Source: Cafeteria roenbergensis (lineage: Eukaryota; Sar; Bigyra; Bicosoecida; Cafeteriaceae). Taken from it: DNA of 64,000 nt. Below, in pieces: positions 41,678-56,600 of this stretch. A model generated the notes under the pieces. The model ran no database searches and was not told where the DNA came from. It saw nothing but the letters and a program-made list of their open reading frames with translations. The stretch spans positions 62,001-126,000 of the forward strand of contig VLTN01000022.1 of NCBI GenBank assembly GCA_008330645.1. Reading direction: 5' to 3'. The position numbers and the translations under genes were made by a program. Each line of letters starts with the position of its first letter. The stretch's first letter is position 1.

Positions 41678-44600
41678 ATGTCGCCGCGGCGAGCCACGAT
41701 GCGCACTGTGGCGGCCGCAACGGCGTGCTTCGCCGCGCTCTCACTGGCAGGAGCAGCGGCCCAATGCGGACCGGGTCTCTACGACGGCGGCTCGGGCTGC
41801 ACCAGCTGCCCTGCAAACACCTACAAGACCGTGACCGGTGACGCCTTGGCGCTCTGTCTGGCGTGCCCTGACGGCGCCGTGAGCGCTGCCGGCCGCACAT
41901 CGTGCTCTTGCACGACGCCGGGCGCGGCCTTCTCGGGGGGCGCCTGCTCCTGCCCGTGCGCCGCGGGCACGTACGCATCGGCGTGCTCCTCCTCCGCGTC
42001 GGGCGCCACCTGCGCGCAGTGCCCGCCCGGGTCCTGGTGCGCCGGCAATTGCGCGTCTCCGGAGGCGTGCCCTGCAGGCACGGCCAGGGCCTCCAGCAAC
42101 GGCACGTCAGCCGCTGCATGCTCGGCGTGCCCTGCCGGCAGCTTCGCGCCCTCCCCCGGTGCCGCGACGTGCACCGAGTGCCCGGCCGGCCACTCCTGCG
42201 CCGACCCCGCCGCCGCGCCAGTGCCCTGCCCTGCGGGGTGGTCTGCTGCGGCCGGCGCGGGCGTCTGCTCGGCGTGCGGCGCCGGCACCCACACCTTTGG
42301 CGCCGCGGCCGCGTCCAACTGCACCGCCTGCCCAGCCGGCCACGAGTGCCCCACTCCGGCAGCGGAGCCCGTCGCGTGTCTCGCGGGCAACGTCTCTCTC
42401 GGCGGGGCGACCGCCTGCGCCGTCTGCCCGGCAGGGCACTCCTGCCCCTCCACCAGCGCGGCTCCCGTCTCTTGCGGCGAAGGAACCTACAGCCTGGCCG
42501 GCTGGACGGAGTGCGTGGCGTGCCCGCCGGGCGCCGCGTGCGCCAGCGCCGCCCTGCTGCCGGAGCCCTGCCCGGCGGGCACCTCCAGCGTGGGCGGCGC
42601 CTCGGCCTGCACCCGCTGCGCTGACGGGCTCATCGCCAACGCAACAGGGGCGGCGGCTTGCACGCCCTGTCCACCGGGCAGCGCCTGCGCGGACCCCGCG
42701 TCCGCGCCGACCCCCTGCCCTGCCGGCACCACCTCCGCGGCCGGCGCCGCCGCCTGCGCGGCCTGCCGCCCCGGCACCGTCGCGCTCGCGGAGGGCTCGA
42801 CGCAGTGCCAGCTCTGCCCGCCGGGCCACGCCTGCGCTGCCGCCGCGGCTTCGCCGGTGGCGTGCTCGGAGGGCTTCTACAGCGACGGCGGCGTGGTGTC
42901 GGCTTGCAGCAAGTGCCCGGCCGGCACGCGCTCCGCGGAGAACTTCACGCGGTGCGAGTCGTGTCCGGCGGGTTTCGCGTGCAGCGACCCGGCCGACCCC
43001 GCTGCGGCCTGCCCGGCGGGCACCTGGTCCCCGCGCGGGTCTGACCCCCCCTCCGCGTGCTTCACATGCCCGGCCGGGTTCCACTGCCCCTCCGCCGCGG
43101 CGCCGCCCGTGCCGTGCCCGGTTGGGACGACATCCTCCGCCGCGTCCACCAACTGCGCCGGCTGCCCGGCAGGGGCGGCCTGCCTCGACCCGGCGGGTGC
43201 GCCCGTGGGCTGCCCGGCCGGCACCACCAGCGCCGCCGGCGAGTCCCACTGCGCCGTGTGCCCAGCCGGTTTCGCCTGCGCCGACCCCACCGTGGCCCCC
43301 GTGGCGTGCCCGGAGGGGTCGTGGTCCACCGAAGGGGCCTCACTCTGCACCGCCTGCCGCAACGGCGAGGCTTGCGTGTCGGCCAAGCAGCCCCCCGTGG
43401 CCTGCCAGCCGGGAACGTACGCCTTCGCCGGTAACACGACGTGCACGCCCTGCCCGGCGGGCCACGCCTGCCCCTCCACGGGGGCCTGGCCCATTCCCTG
43501 CGGCAACGGCACCTACAGCCTCGCGGGCCCCTCCTCCGCCGAGTGCCTCCGCTGCCCGCCCGGCGCTGCCTGCGCAAGCCCTGCCCTGCCGCCCGTCGCC
43601 TGCCCCACCGGCAGCTACAGCCTCGGCGGCTCCACCTCCTGCACCGCCTGCCCGGCCGGCTTCTACTGCCCCTCCGCGTCCGCCTCCATCCGCGTGCCCT
43701 GCCCCGCCGGCTCCTTCAGCCTGGGCGGCACCGCGTCTTGCAGCCCCTGCCCCGCCGGGGTCGCCTGCTCCCGCACCGACTCCGAGCTCGGCCGGTCGGC
43801 CTGCGCCAGCGGCTGGTTCAGCCCCCTCGGCGTGGCCAACTGCACAGAGTGCCCCGCCGGCACCGTGTGCCCCAACGCTGACGGGTCGGGCCGCTACGCC
43901 TGCGTTCCGGGCACCTACTCGGCGGCCGGCACCTCGTCCGGGTGCACCGACTGCCCTGCCGGCAGCGCCTGCCCCGACCCGGCCGCCCCGGGCGCCCTGG
44001 TGACCTGCGCCGCCGGCTACTACGCGCTCGCTCGCTCCACGGCCTGCAGCCTCTGCCCCGCCGGCTCCGCCTGCCCGTCGACCTCCGCTGCCCCCCAGCG
44101 CTGCGCCGCGGGCACCATCGCCCCTGCCGGCTCCACCGAGTGCACGGACTGCCCGGCGGGGCTCCACTGCCCCAGCGCCGCCTCCACGGCCACGGAGCCC
44201 TGCCCGGCGGGGTTCTACTCCCCCAGCGGCGAGTCCCTCTGCCTTCCCTGCCCCGAGGGGAGCATGTGCCCCACGGCTGCCGCCTCGCCCGTCCCCTGCG
44301 CGCTCGGCCACTACAGCGGCAGAGCCGCAACCAACTGCACCGCGTGCCCGGCCGGCTACTACTGCTCCGCCTCCCAGACCGGCGTCACCACCGCCACCAT
44401 CCCGCGGCTGTGCATCGAGGGCACCTTCTCGGTGGGCGGGCAGGACCAGTGCACGCCCTGCTCCGCCGGGTATTTGTGTGCGGCCGGGTCAACGGAGCCC
44501 ACGCCGGCAGGAGACCTCTGCACCATGGGAACCTATTGCGCGGTCAGCACCGGCCTCACGCCCAACCGCGTGCAGAGGACCAACTGCCCCGCGGGCACCC

Positions 44601-47600
44601 GCGGCTTCAAGAGCGGCGCAGTGTCCCAGGCGGACGGCTGCGAGCCCTGCCCCGGAGGCAGCTACTGCAACTCGGGCACCACCCGCATCACCACGCTGCC
44701 CTGCCCCAGGGGCCGGTACTGCAACCAGGGCTCCTCCAACTCCGGCACCCGCTGCCCTCACGGCACGTACAACCCGGAGACGGGGGCGGACTCCTCCTCG
44801 GACTGCCGGACCTGCCCCGAAGGCAACTACTGCGGGCTGGGCGTGAGCGTGCCGGCGGTGTGCCCTGCAGGCTACTATTGCCCGCCCGGCACTGGCGGGC
44901 TGGGCTACACGGGCACCCCGAACGGGCCCCGCGCCTGCCCCGCCGGCACCTTTGGCGGGAGCGGTGTGCAGCGGCTGACCTCCGAGGGCCAGTGCCAGAA
45001 CTGCACCACCGGGCACTACTGCCCCGGAACCGGCGCCCCCGACCCGGTGCAGTGCCCCGCCGGCACGTTCAACCCGGTCATCGCCGCGACCAGCTCCGCG
45101 GCCTGCCTCGCGTGCCCGGCAGGCACGTTCTGCCCCAACTCGGGCACCGCCGTCCTCTCGATCAGCTGCACCCCCGGCCACTACTGCCCCGCCGGAACCG
45201 GCAACAGCCCCGCCGCCCCCTCCATCTGCCCCGCCGGAACGTTCTCCGACGCGTTCAACGCCACCCAGGTGGAGGACTGCCGGCCGTGCCCGGAGCGCTT
45301 CGCCTGCCAGGCGGGCACCGGGGGCCCCACTTCGCCCGGGGCGTGCACTCCCGGCTATTACTGCCCCGAGGGCACGCGCGATGCAGGCGGCGGCACGTAT
45401 CTCTCGGCGGTGGGCGTTGACTGCGCAAGCCCGAACCAGTGCCCGTGCCCCGCCGGCTCCTACAGCGCCGCCTCCAACCTCCGCTCCGCTGACGAGTGCA
45501 CGCTGTGCCCCGCGGGCCGCTTCTGCGTGGGGGCGCAGACGGTCACCTCGGGACCGTGCGCCGCCGGGTACTACTGCCCCAACGGCACGGCCTCGGCCAC
45601 CCAGAACCCCTGCCCCGCGGGCACCTACGCCACGGAGACGAACAACTTCGACGTGGAGCAGTGCCGGCCCTGCCCCGCCGGCCACTTCTGCGACCTTGCG
45701 GACACCACCCCCGACCCCTGCCCGGCCGGCACGTACGCGGACAGCACAGGCACCGCCGCCGTCGGGCAGTGCCTCGCCTGCCCGGCAGGCCACCGCTGCC
45801 CCACCACGGGCATGGTGGAGCCCATCCCGTGCGGCGCCGGCAGCCACTCGGCCGCCTCAGCGCAGACGTGCACCGCCTGCTCCTCCGGGCGCTTCTGCCC
45901 CTACAACACCACGACGACGTCAGTCATGCTGACCCCCGCGCTCGCGTGCCCCGCTGGCTTGCTCTGCCCCGCCGGCATGGACCACGAGCCCGAGTTCACG
46001 CACGAGGCGTGCGCCGCCGGCCACTACTGCGCGGAGGCGAGCTTCCCGGCGGTGGCGTGCCTCGCGGGCACCTACAACCCGCACGTAGGCGGGAAGAGCG
46101 CTGCCGACTGCGTCACCTGCCCGGCCGGGTCGTACTGCGCCTCCGCGGGCCTGTCTGCCGTCACGGGGCAGTGCGCGCCCGGCCACTACTGCCCCGCGGG
46201 GAGCATCACGGCCACGGCGATCGCCTGCCCTGCCAAGTTCTACCGCCCGCACGCCGCCGCTCGCGAGCTGGCCGACTGCGCGCTCTGCCCCTCGGGCCAC
46301 ACCTGCGGGGAGGCCACCGTGGAGCCGGTCGCCTGCCCCAAGGGAAGCTTCTGCGTGGTGGGCGTGGACGTCCCGGAGCCGTGCCCCCAGGGCACGTTCG
46401 GCAACAGCACGGGCGTCCGCCGGTCCGAGGGCTGCACCCCCTGCCCGCCCGGCCACTACTGCGAGACCACGGGGCTGACCGAGCCCACCGCGCTCTGCGA
46501 CCCCGGCTACTTCTGCCTCGAGGGGTCCAACACCAAGGCCCCCGTCGACCCGCTGAACCCCATGGTGGCCTCCACCACGCCCATCGGCGGCATCTGCCCG
46601 CCGGGCGGCTTCTGCCCGAGCGGCTCCTCCAAGCCCGAGGCGTGCCCCGCCGGGACCTTCTCCAACGTGACGGGCGCCTCCAACGTCTCCGTCTGCCTCG
46701 AGTGCATCCCCGGCTCCTACTGCCAGGGCACTTCCAACCCCTACCCGTCCGGGAGCTGCCAGGCCGGCTACTACTGCTCCGGCGGCGCCTCCTCGCCGAC
46801 CCAGTTCGAGACCCCGGTGGGGCACTACACGCTGGAGGGCGCGCCTGCCCCCGTGGCGTGCGTCCCCGGAACCTTCACGAACGAGCAGCGGCAGCAGTCG
46901 TGCGCGCTGTGCCCAGCGGGCCGCTACTGCAACGAGTCGGCGACGGTCATCCCGCTCGCGTGCCCCCCCGGGAGATACTGCCCTGTCGGCACGGCGGACC
47001 CGCTCCCGTGCCCCTCGGGGCGCTTCTCCTCCTCGCTCTTCCTTGAAAACGTCACTGCATGCTCGCTCTGCCCGCCGGGCAGCTTCTGCGAGTCCGTTGG
47101 CCTCACCGCGCCCCAGGGCCTGTGCGCCGCAGGCTTCTACTGCACGGGCGGCGCCACCGTGCGCAACCCCGGGGCGGCCCTGCTCGCCGCAGCCAACGTG
47201 AGCTTCGTGGAGCTTCCCGTGAACGGCACCGGCAACGGCACCAGTAGCAACGCCACGCAGCTGGTGCTGGTGGCGGGCGAGCAGTCCACGACGTACAACA
47301 GGTCCGTCTCTGCGGAGTGCGGCGTGGGGCTGGCCACGGGGGGCCCGTGCCCGCCTGGCCACTACTGCCTCAACGGCACCGTGAGCCCAACGGCCCTCCC
47401 CTGCCCAGCGGGCACGTACAACCCGCAGCCCGCGCGAACCTCCGACGCCGGCTGCCTGCCCTGCCCGCCGGGCTCCTACTGCGGCACGACGGGCCTGGCG
47501 ACGCCGTCGGGGCCCTGCGCCGCGGGGCACTATTGCTCGCTGGGCGCGGCCTCGGCGCGGCCTACCGACGGCGTGACAGGCAACTCGTGCCCTCGCGGGA

Positions 47601-50600
47601 GCTACTGCCCGCTCGGGGCGTCCGTCCCGCTCGCGTGCCCGCCCAGCACCTATGGCAACACCACCGGGCTTGAGGAGTGCGTGCAGTGCCCGGGGCGGTA
47701 CTTCTGCGATGGCACCCTCCCGGATCGGTTCGCGCCGTGCCCCGCAGGCCACTTCTGCCCGCCGTCTACCGGGTCCGCCCAGCCCGCCTGCCCGCGCGGC
47801 ACGTACAACCCCATCCTGCTGCTGCTCACCGAGGACGAGTGCCGCCCGTGCCCCGCCGGCTCCTACTGCGGCGCAACGGGCCTCTCGGCGCCCTCGGGCC
47901 TGTGCGCGGCAGGCTTCTACTGCCCGCCCGGGGCCGCCGACCAGTATGGCCGGCTGCGCAACGAGTCCTCTCTGGAGGTGTGCGACCCGCGCGACGACGG
48001 CTCCGGCCTTGTGCCCCCGGACAACGTCACCGCCGCCCAGTGGGCGCTTGCCGTGGCCGGCGGGTCGCCCATCACAGACTTCTTTGCGGGCCGGGCGGGG
48101 CCCCGCGCGTGCCCGCCTGGCCACTTTTGCCCCGAAGGCTCCGAGCTGCCCATCGCGTGCCTCGAGGGCACGTTCCTCGCGACGGAGCGGGCCGTCAGCC
48201 GCAGCGAGTGCCAGCTCTGCGCCAGCGGGTCGCACTGCAACCGCACCGGGCTGGCGGCGGCGTCGGGCCTCTGCGACGAGGGCTACTTCTGCAAGCGGGG
48301 CAACGCCATGCCGCGGCCCGAGACGGGCGTGCTCAACGTCACGGTGGTGGCCACCGGCGCGTCGCTCAACGCCACGGTGCTGGTCGGCGGCGGGCCCTGC
48401 CCCGAGGGCCACTACTGCAGCGCGGGCACCTCGACGCCGTCGCCCTGCCCCAACGGGACCTACAACGCGTTCAAGGGCAAGGGCTTCGGCGGCTGCACCC
48501 AGTGCCCCGACGGGTTCTTCTGCACGCTCGGCTCGGAGCGGTACGACGACAAGCCGTGCCCGGCGGGATACTACTGCCCGCCCGGCACTCCCCACGCCCA
48601 GCGCTTCCCCTGCCCCGCTGGCACCTACTCGAACCGCACGATGCTCCGCTCCTCCAGCGAGTGCGCCCCTTGCGACGGCGGCTCCTACTGCCCCGGCGCC
48701 GCCAACACCCAGCCCGCGGGCCTGTGCGACGCCGGGTTCTACTGCCGGTCGGGCGCCAGCACGCCCACGCCCCTGGACGGCGTGACCGGCGACCGCTGCC
48801 GCCCCGGCGAGTTCTGCGTGCAGGGCTCCACTCTGCCCAAGTTCTGCGCCGGCGGCAAGTTCTGTCTGACCTCCTCGGGGGTGGCTGACGGCGACTGCTT
48901 CTCGGGATACTACTGCCTCCAGGGCTCGTCCACGCCTTCGCCCACCGGGGAGACCAACGCGGACGGCCTCATCGGCAACGTCTGCCCCGCTGGCAGCTAC
49001 TGCCCCAACGGCACCATCACGCCCGTGCTCTGCCCGGCGGGCACGTTCAGCGCCGCCTCTGGCAACCGCCGCCTCTCGGACTGCGCCCCCTGCACTGCTG
49101 GCTCCTACTGCGACGTCTCCGGGACGCAGGAGCCCAACAAGACTTGCCTCCCCGGCTTCTACTGCCCGGCCGGCACCCAGTTCCCCTCCTTGCCGTGCCC
49201 CGCGGGCTCGCGCTGTCCGTCGGGGAGCCAGGTGCCCGACGCTTGCGCGGCAGGCACGTACCAGTCCCGCCCGCAGCAGACGGACTGCCTGCTCTGCCCG
49301 GCTGGCTTCTATTGCGTCAACGGCACCGCCACCCCGCTTCCCTGCCCCGCAGGCTTCTTCTGCCCCAACGGCACGCGCGCGGCCACCCAGTTCGCCTGCC
49401 CGCCGGGAACATACGCTCCGACGGGCGGCCTGGAGCGGCTCGACCAGTGCACCGCCTGCGAGCCCGGCCGCTACTGCGACGCGACGGGCATGACTGCGCC
49501 GCGCGCCCAGTGCAGCGGCGGCCACTACTGCCTCCGCAGCGCGACGGTGCCCGCGCCAGCCGAGGGCTTTGCCAACGGCTACATCGGCTCGCTGACGCTG
49601 GGCTGCGGCGGCAACTGCTCCGGCGACTCCTCCCCGGACGCGCGCTGGCGCGGCCTGGCGGCCCTCAACCTCACGGCCGGCAGCAACACCTCCCTCGCAG
49701 CTCTGCCCACGACGGGCGACGTGTGCCCTCGCGGCCACTTTTGCGTGCCGGGCTCCGCCTCGCCGCAGCAGTGCCCACCGGGCACGTTCAACCCGTCCTT
49801 CGGCTCGGACAGCCTCGCCGACTGCCAGGCCTGCCTCGCCGGTTACTACTGCCCCAACGCGTCCATCGCGTTCCCCACCCACCGCTGCCCCCCGGGCTTC
49901 TTCTGCCCGTCGGGCCGCGTCACGCCGGAGCACCGCTGCGGCCCGGGCACGGTGTGCCCGCTGGGCTCCGCGGAGCCGGTGCCTTGCCCGCCCGGCGAGT
50001 TCGAGGACCGCAACGGGTCCAGCGTGTGCCAGGCGTGCCCGGCCGGTCGCTGGTGCGGCCCCGGCACGGTCGTTCCCGTTATCTGCCCGCAGGGGTACGT
50101 GTGCGGCCTGCGGACGGCTCTGCCCAACGCCACCGCCTGCCCGGCCGGGACCTTCTCCAACGCCACGGGGCTCAACAGCACGGCCGAGTGCGCGCCCTGC
50201 TCGCCCGGCACGTTCTGCTCCCGCCCCGCTCTCACAGCCCCCGAGGGCCCTTGCGCGGCGGGACACTACTGCACTCTGGGGTCGGCGACCCCTACCCCGG
50301 CCCTAAACGCAAGCGTGGCGGCGGTGGGGACCTGCGCGGCGCCTACGCTGTTCGGCGCCCCGCACGGCCTCGGCCTGGCGCCGGTGCCGGAGGGCGGGCT
50401 CTGCCCCGCCGGAGCCTACTGCCCGTCTGGTTCTGCCGCGCCGCAGCTCTGCCCGCCCGGCACGCAGAGCAACGCGACGGGAAACACTGCCCCGTCGGAC
50501 TGCGCGCCGTGCAGCGCTGGCATGCACTGCCCGGCCCGCGGCACCGTGGCGCCGACGCTGCCCTGCCCCGCCGGCTTCTTCTGCCCGGGCGCCCAGGTCA

Positions 50601-53600
50601 CCGGCACTGAGAACGCCTGCCCGCTGGGAAGCTCCTGCCCCCTGGGAAGCAGCGCCCCGACGCCCTGCTCGGCCGGCACGTTCGCCAACGCCACGGCGCT
50701 CCCGGCATGCTTCCCGTGCCCGCCCGGCTTTGGCTGCGTCTCCGGCGTTTCGGAGCCCTCCCCGTGCCTGCCTGGCTACGTGTGCCCTCTCGGCAGCCTC
50801 AACACCTCCGCGGTGCCGTGCCAGCCGGGCACCTTCTCGTCCAGGGCCGGCCTGTCGGCCCTCTCCCAGTGCGACCTCTGCCCGGCGGGGTCCTTCTGCG
50901 GTGGCAAGGCGCTCACGGCGCCGTCGGGCCCCTGCGGCCCCGGCCACTACTGCTCCAACGGCTCCTGGACCGCCACCCCGGGCTCCAACCTGTCGGTGAC
51001 GCTGCGCGCTGGCGCGCTGCACTTGTCCCAGGTGTCCGCTGCGGCGAGCGACGCTGCTGCGGCCACTCTGTGGGCAGAGCTGGCCAGCGAGCTGCAGGTC
51101 GGGGGGCCCTGCCTGCCCGGGTACGTGTGCACCTACGGCAGCTCGACGCCGTCGCCTCACCACGCGGAGGAGGGCCGCCTGCAGCCGTGGCCGGCGCTGA
51201 CGGTGCGCTACGGCGAGCTGTCCCCGGCGTCGCTCGGGGCCGGCGCTGGCGACCTGGTGAGCGCCTTGGTGGACGAGGCGGCGCGCCTCGGCGTCGCCTT
51301 CGCCACGGCCCTGGACAGCGACGGGGTGGCCATCACCCGGCTGCAGGCGAGCGGCGTGTCCAACGGCACCTGCGCGTCTTCGGGCGGCGCCAACGGCACT
51401 GCGCTCGCGAGCGTGGTGCGAGTGGACCCGCTCGCTCCCCCCTTCGGCTACGCGTGCCCGCCCGGCACCAGCTGCGGAGCGGCCGCCACCTTCGCCAGCG
51501 CGTGCGAGCCCGGCACCTTCGCCAACGGCACAGGCCTCGCGACCTGCTCGCCGTGCCCGGCTGGCCGGGTGTGCACGGGCGCCACCTCGTCGCCCGCGCG
51601 TTGCCCCCTCCGGCACTTCTGCCCGGAGTCCACGTCGGTGCCCGTTGTGTGCCCTGCCGGCTCCTTCGGGGAGTTCGAGCAGCTCCAGTCCGCCTCGCAG
51701 TGCTCGCCCTGCCCGCCGGGCATGTTTTGCTCGGACGGCAGGGTCACAGGCACGTGCTGGGCCGGCTTTGCATGCGTCGGCAACTCCTCAATCCCGGACC
51801 CGAGCGTCGGCACCCCCGACAACTTGCAGGGCCACGGGTACCCGTGCCCGGCCGGGTACTTCTGCCCCAACGGCACGTCCGTGGAGGTGGCGTGCCCCAG
51901 CGGCACGTTCAGCTCCGTCGTCGGCGCGACCGGCGTGCAGGTGTGCGGCCCGTGCCCTCCCGGCTCCGTCTGCTTCACCGGCAGCCCGACCGCCTCGCCG
52001 TGCCCCAGGGGCCACTACTGCCCGGGGCTCAGCGTCGTCGTCCCGTGCCCCAACGCGACGTACAACCCCAACGAGGCGAGCACCAGCGAGGCCGCCTGCA
52101 TCCCCTGCCCCGCGGGCTCCCTCTGCCTGCGGACGGCCGTCGTGGACCCCAGCACGCTCCCTTGCCCCGCCGGCGGCTATTGCGGCTCGGCCGCGACGTC
52201 GGTGATCCCCTGTCCGCCCGCCACCTACCGCGACTCCACTGGCGGCTCCAGCTCCTCCTCGTGCGCCCCGTGCCCCGGCGGCGGCTACTGCGCGCAGGGC
52301 ACCGTCGTGCCCGCGGTCTGCGAGAGCGGCAGCTACTGCCCGCACGGATCGGCCCTGCCCACGCCGTGCGAGCCGGGCCGACTCTGCGCTTCGGCGGGCC
52401 TCAACGCGACCGCGCCGTGCCCGCCCGGGTTCTTCTGCCCCAACGCCACCTCCCAGCCCACGGCCTGCCCGCTCGGCACCTACTGCGTCGGGGGCAACTT
52501 TGAGCCCGTGGTGTGCCCAGGGGGCACGGTGCAGCGCCTCACGACCGACCCGTCCGGCCGCACGTCCTTCGCGCAGGCGTGCCGCGTCTGCCCGGCGGGC
52601 ACCTACTCCGACGCCACGGACGGCTTGGAGTGCCTCCCGTGCACGGCAGGGTACGTTTGCCTCGGCGGCACCAGCTCCGCCACCCCGCTCAGCGCCACCG
52701 CCGACGGCGGCTACCCCTGCCCGGCCGGCTTCTTCTGCCCGACGGGGTCGTCCAAGGAGAAGGCTTGCCCCGCCGGCCACTACAACCCGCTCTCTCGGCG
52801 CGGGAACATCTCCGCATGCATGGCCTGTCGGCCGAACAGCTACAACGAGGCGGAGGGGCGCGCCTCATGCCGCCCCTGCTCCGCCTCGGCCTTCACCCCC
52901 GCGAACGCCTCCACCACGTGCGTCTGCCGGGGCGAGTACCGCCACTTCCAGGCCACGGACGGCCAGTGCGTGTGCCAGCCCGGCTACGAGTTCGTCGACG
53001 ACGAGCTGGTGGTGCGCTCCGAGGAGGACGGGGAGCAGGACTGCCAGCCGCAGACGTTCCCCGTGTGCGAGCAGGGCCAGAGCCGGCTCGCGACCGGCGC
53101 GTGCGCCGTCGTGGACTGCGACTCGCCGGAGCAGTGCCCCTCTGGGCGAGGCCGGTTCGTCCCCGAGATGGGCGTCTGCGCCTGCGAGGGCCTGCCCGAG
53201 GCCGACCAGGTGTGCGACGCCGACTGCCAGGCGGCCATCACGAGGGTGCAGGTGCACCCGGCGTCGGGGAAGCTTGTGGTCACTGACCCTCTCACCGGCC
53301 AGGTGACGGGCCTCGTGGACCCGCAGGCGGACATCCCGGGCTTCGTCGGGTCCCTCGGCTGCGTCACGGCCGACTCCCCGGCGGCGAGCGGCGCCAGCGC
53401 AGACGGCACCGCGGACACCGGTGGGGTGCGGGACGACGCCGTCAACACGACCGCCTGCCGCGTGCACACCATGGTGGTGTCCCCGGGCACCGGTTTCACC
53501 GGCGTTTACGCCGCCCCCGCGGCAGTGGTGGGCGCCTCGGAGGGGGCCGGCCGGCTGCGCCGCCTCCGCGAGCGCGAGGCCAGGGCGGCGGGGCGGCAGC

Positions 53601-56600
53601 TCGGCCGGCTTGTCGCAGGCCCGGCCGGCCCGGAGGAGGCCGCCGCGCTCGACGACGGCTGGGCTCTGCCGACGGACGCCGCCGACGGGACCGCCGGCCG
53701 CTCGCTCTTCGGCAGCGGCGAGGACGGCCGCGGGGCCCGGTTTGCTTCCAAGTCCTCCTCGTCGTCGTCGGCAGCGGCCGGCCGTCGCACGCGCAACGGG
53801 CCTGCGCAGCGGTCTGCGGCAGAGCGCCGCGCCCGGCACCTGGCAAGCTCCGGCCCGTCTGTTGCCCGGCCCACGGTGTGCATCACTCGCGGCGACGCGG
53901 TGCTGTTCGAGCTCCCCAACGGCGCGGACAGCATCCCTGTGTACGTGAAGGACAGCTTCCTCAACTCCAACCCGGGCTTCGACTACGGAGAGTTCCGCCG
54001 CCTGGGGGCGCTCGCGGCGCAAGACTCCGCCAGCGTGGCCGTGTTCGGGTTCACCTTCCTGGAGGAGGGCAGGTACGTCTTTGCGTCCTCGTCGGACGCC
54101 ACGCAGCAGACTATCGTGGTGGTGCAGGCGTTTGGCCAGTCCTGTCCCACGGGAGGAGTCTTCTCGCCCCCGTCGGAGGCGTCGCTCGTTGCCCTCGGCG
54201 TGAAGGAGACGAGCGATCCGATGCTGGCGCCCGACTGGCGGGCCATCGGCGCGGTGCTTGGCGGCCTGCTCGCGCTCGTGATGCTGGTCCTCGCCGCCGC
54301 AACCTACTTCCGCCAGTCTGCCTTCGGCCAGAGGGGCACGAACGACCTCGCGCCGGTCAAGGTTGGCATTCGGTCAAGCAAGGTGGCGCCCGAGGACAGC
54401 GCCGTGGCCGGCGGCGCGGGCGGCGCTGCCCGCAGGGGGAACGGCGCCGGGAGCGACGAGGACGAGGAGGTTGGCGCCGTCGCCCCCACGCCCGGCAGCC
54501 GGCCCGCGGGGCAAACGGTGTTCGCCGTGGGCGTGGCGACTGGCGACCGCGAGGACAAGGACGAGGACGGCAGGCTCGGCGCGTCCAAGCGCGGCCGCCG
54601 GGGCAGGGGGGCTGCCGGCCGCAGCCGCCGGGGCGGAGCCGGGGGCGACGGGGGCGACAGCGGCAGCGATGAGGGCTGGGACAGCGACTTCGACGACGAG
54701 TTCGGGGGCGACCAGGTGCAGCGGCTGCTTGACATGCTGCGCCGCGGCCAGCTGGAGGCCGACGCCTCCTTCAGCAGGCAGAGCAAGACGCTCAAGGAGA
54801 TGCTGGAGCGCCTCCGGGCCGAGGCGGAGGGGCTGCGGAGGCTGCTGGCCGAGGCGGCCGTGGCTCAGGGGGCGGCGGCCGCCGGGGAGCGCGAGGCCGA
54901 AATGGCAGCGCGCCGGTCGGCGGTGCTCCGCCAGATCGAGGCCGAGGTGGCGGCGCGCCTGATGCACGGCAGCCTGCTCTCCCGGCTGGAGGAGGACGTC
55001 GTGGACACGCTCGTGGGCCTTGCACGGGCGCTGCGCGACGCGCCGGAGGAGGTGGCCACCGACGTGGTCGACGAGCTCTTCTCGCTGGCGAGGCAGCGGG
55101 CCGAGGAGGAGGGCCGGGGCCCCTCCACGGCAGCGGACGACGCCGAGGGGGCGGCGGACGCTGCCGCGGGCGGCGGGGCCACGGTCGCGGCGCTGGTGGA
55201 CGCCGTCCGGGGCCTGCAGCTGGAGCACTCGCCCTCGGGCGACGAGATTCGCGTCAGCATCGCCGCCTGCCGCGAGGCCATCGGCGCGCTGGCCAACAAC
55301 GTGAAGGAGGAATTCGAGCGCCGCAGCACCGGCGTGCCCATGTGGCAGCGCGCCGCGGGCGCCGGGGTGTTTTCGGGCGAGGGCGCCCCTCCCTCCGCGC
55401 TGTCCGTGCGCCGCGCGCTGGAGGACCTGGAGGACGCGCGGGGCCCTCAGGACTCCTCGCTGCGCACGGCCCTGGAGCCCCTTGCCGCCTTTGCGCAGGG
55501 CAGCGGGCTGGTGGGAAGGCGCCTCCGCGACGAGGTGCGCGTGCTGCGCGGCACCCTCGGCGACGCCGTGGAGCAGCAGAACCCTGCCATCGCCGAGCGC
55601 GTCCGCGGGGCGAGCGCCAGCGTTATGGGGCTGCTGCTGACGGACCTTAACGAGGCCGTCCGCGCCATGATCGGGCGCGTGCCCGCCCTCATCGAGGCCG
55701 CCCGCGACTCGCGCGAGGTCAGCGACAACCTTGCGGACGGCCTGCTGCCGCTGCTGCAGCGCGCTCGGGCGGAGGCCGACGCCGAGGTGCGAAAGCACCG
55801 CCTCTCGAGGGGCGGGCTGCCCGCGCTGCTGGACCGCGTGAACAAGCTGATCGAGGACGCGAGGCGGGGCCGCTTCTACTACGGAGGCGCCTTCGTCGGC
55901 GAGGAGGACGAGGAGGGCAGCGGCGGCGGCGAGGGCGACAGCCGGACAGCCGGGGGCGAGGACGACGACGAGCCGGGCGGGGAGCTTGCCAAGGCCGCGG
56001 AGGCCGAGGCGGCGGCCGAGGCGGCCACGGTGCGGAAGCGGTACGAGGACGAGCGCGCCGAGCGGCAGAGGCAGGAGGAGGAGGAGGCCAAGCGGAAGCG
56101 CGAGGCCGAGGAGGCGCGGCTGCGCGCGGCCGAGCTGGACGAGGCCCGCCGTCGCAAGCTGCTCGAGGACTACGACGCCGACCGCGTAGCGCTGGACGAG
56201 GCGATGGCGGCGGAGCGGCGCCGGCAGGAGGCCGAGACGGAGGCGCGCCTTGAGGAGCGGAAGCGCGAGCGCATGCTGCGGCGCCTCCGGCGCGCCGAGG
56301 AGCGCGCCGCCAAGGAACTGGAGGACGCCCGCCTCGCGGCCGAGCAGGAGCGCAAGGCCCAGCAGGAGGAGGAGAGACGCCAGCTCGACGCCGCGCTGCG
56401 GAGGGAGGAGGAGGAGGCGCGCCGGCAGAGCCGCGGCGCCGGGGGCGGCGGGTCCGGGAGCAGCGGCGTGCAGACCACGGAGCTCCGGGCGCAAGAGGCC
56501 AGGGCGGCCCTGCGCCGCTCCACGGAGGAGGCGCGCGACGAGCGCGCCACTGCCCGCAAGGCGGCCCTTGACGCCCTCGACGAGGCCACTGCATCGGCCC

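Noticed and set aside
45920-50266. 1448-codon minus-strand frame
   Set aside because: It mirrors the Cys-rich repeats of the giant gene; translation is Gly/Ala/Arg-rich without domains. High third-position GC produces long antisense frames.
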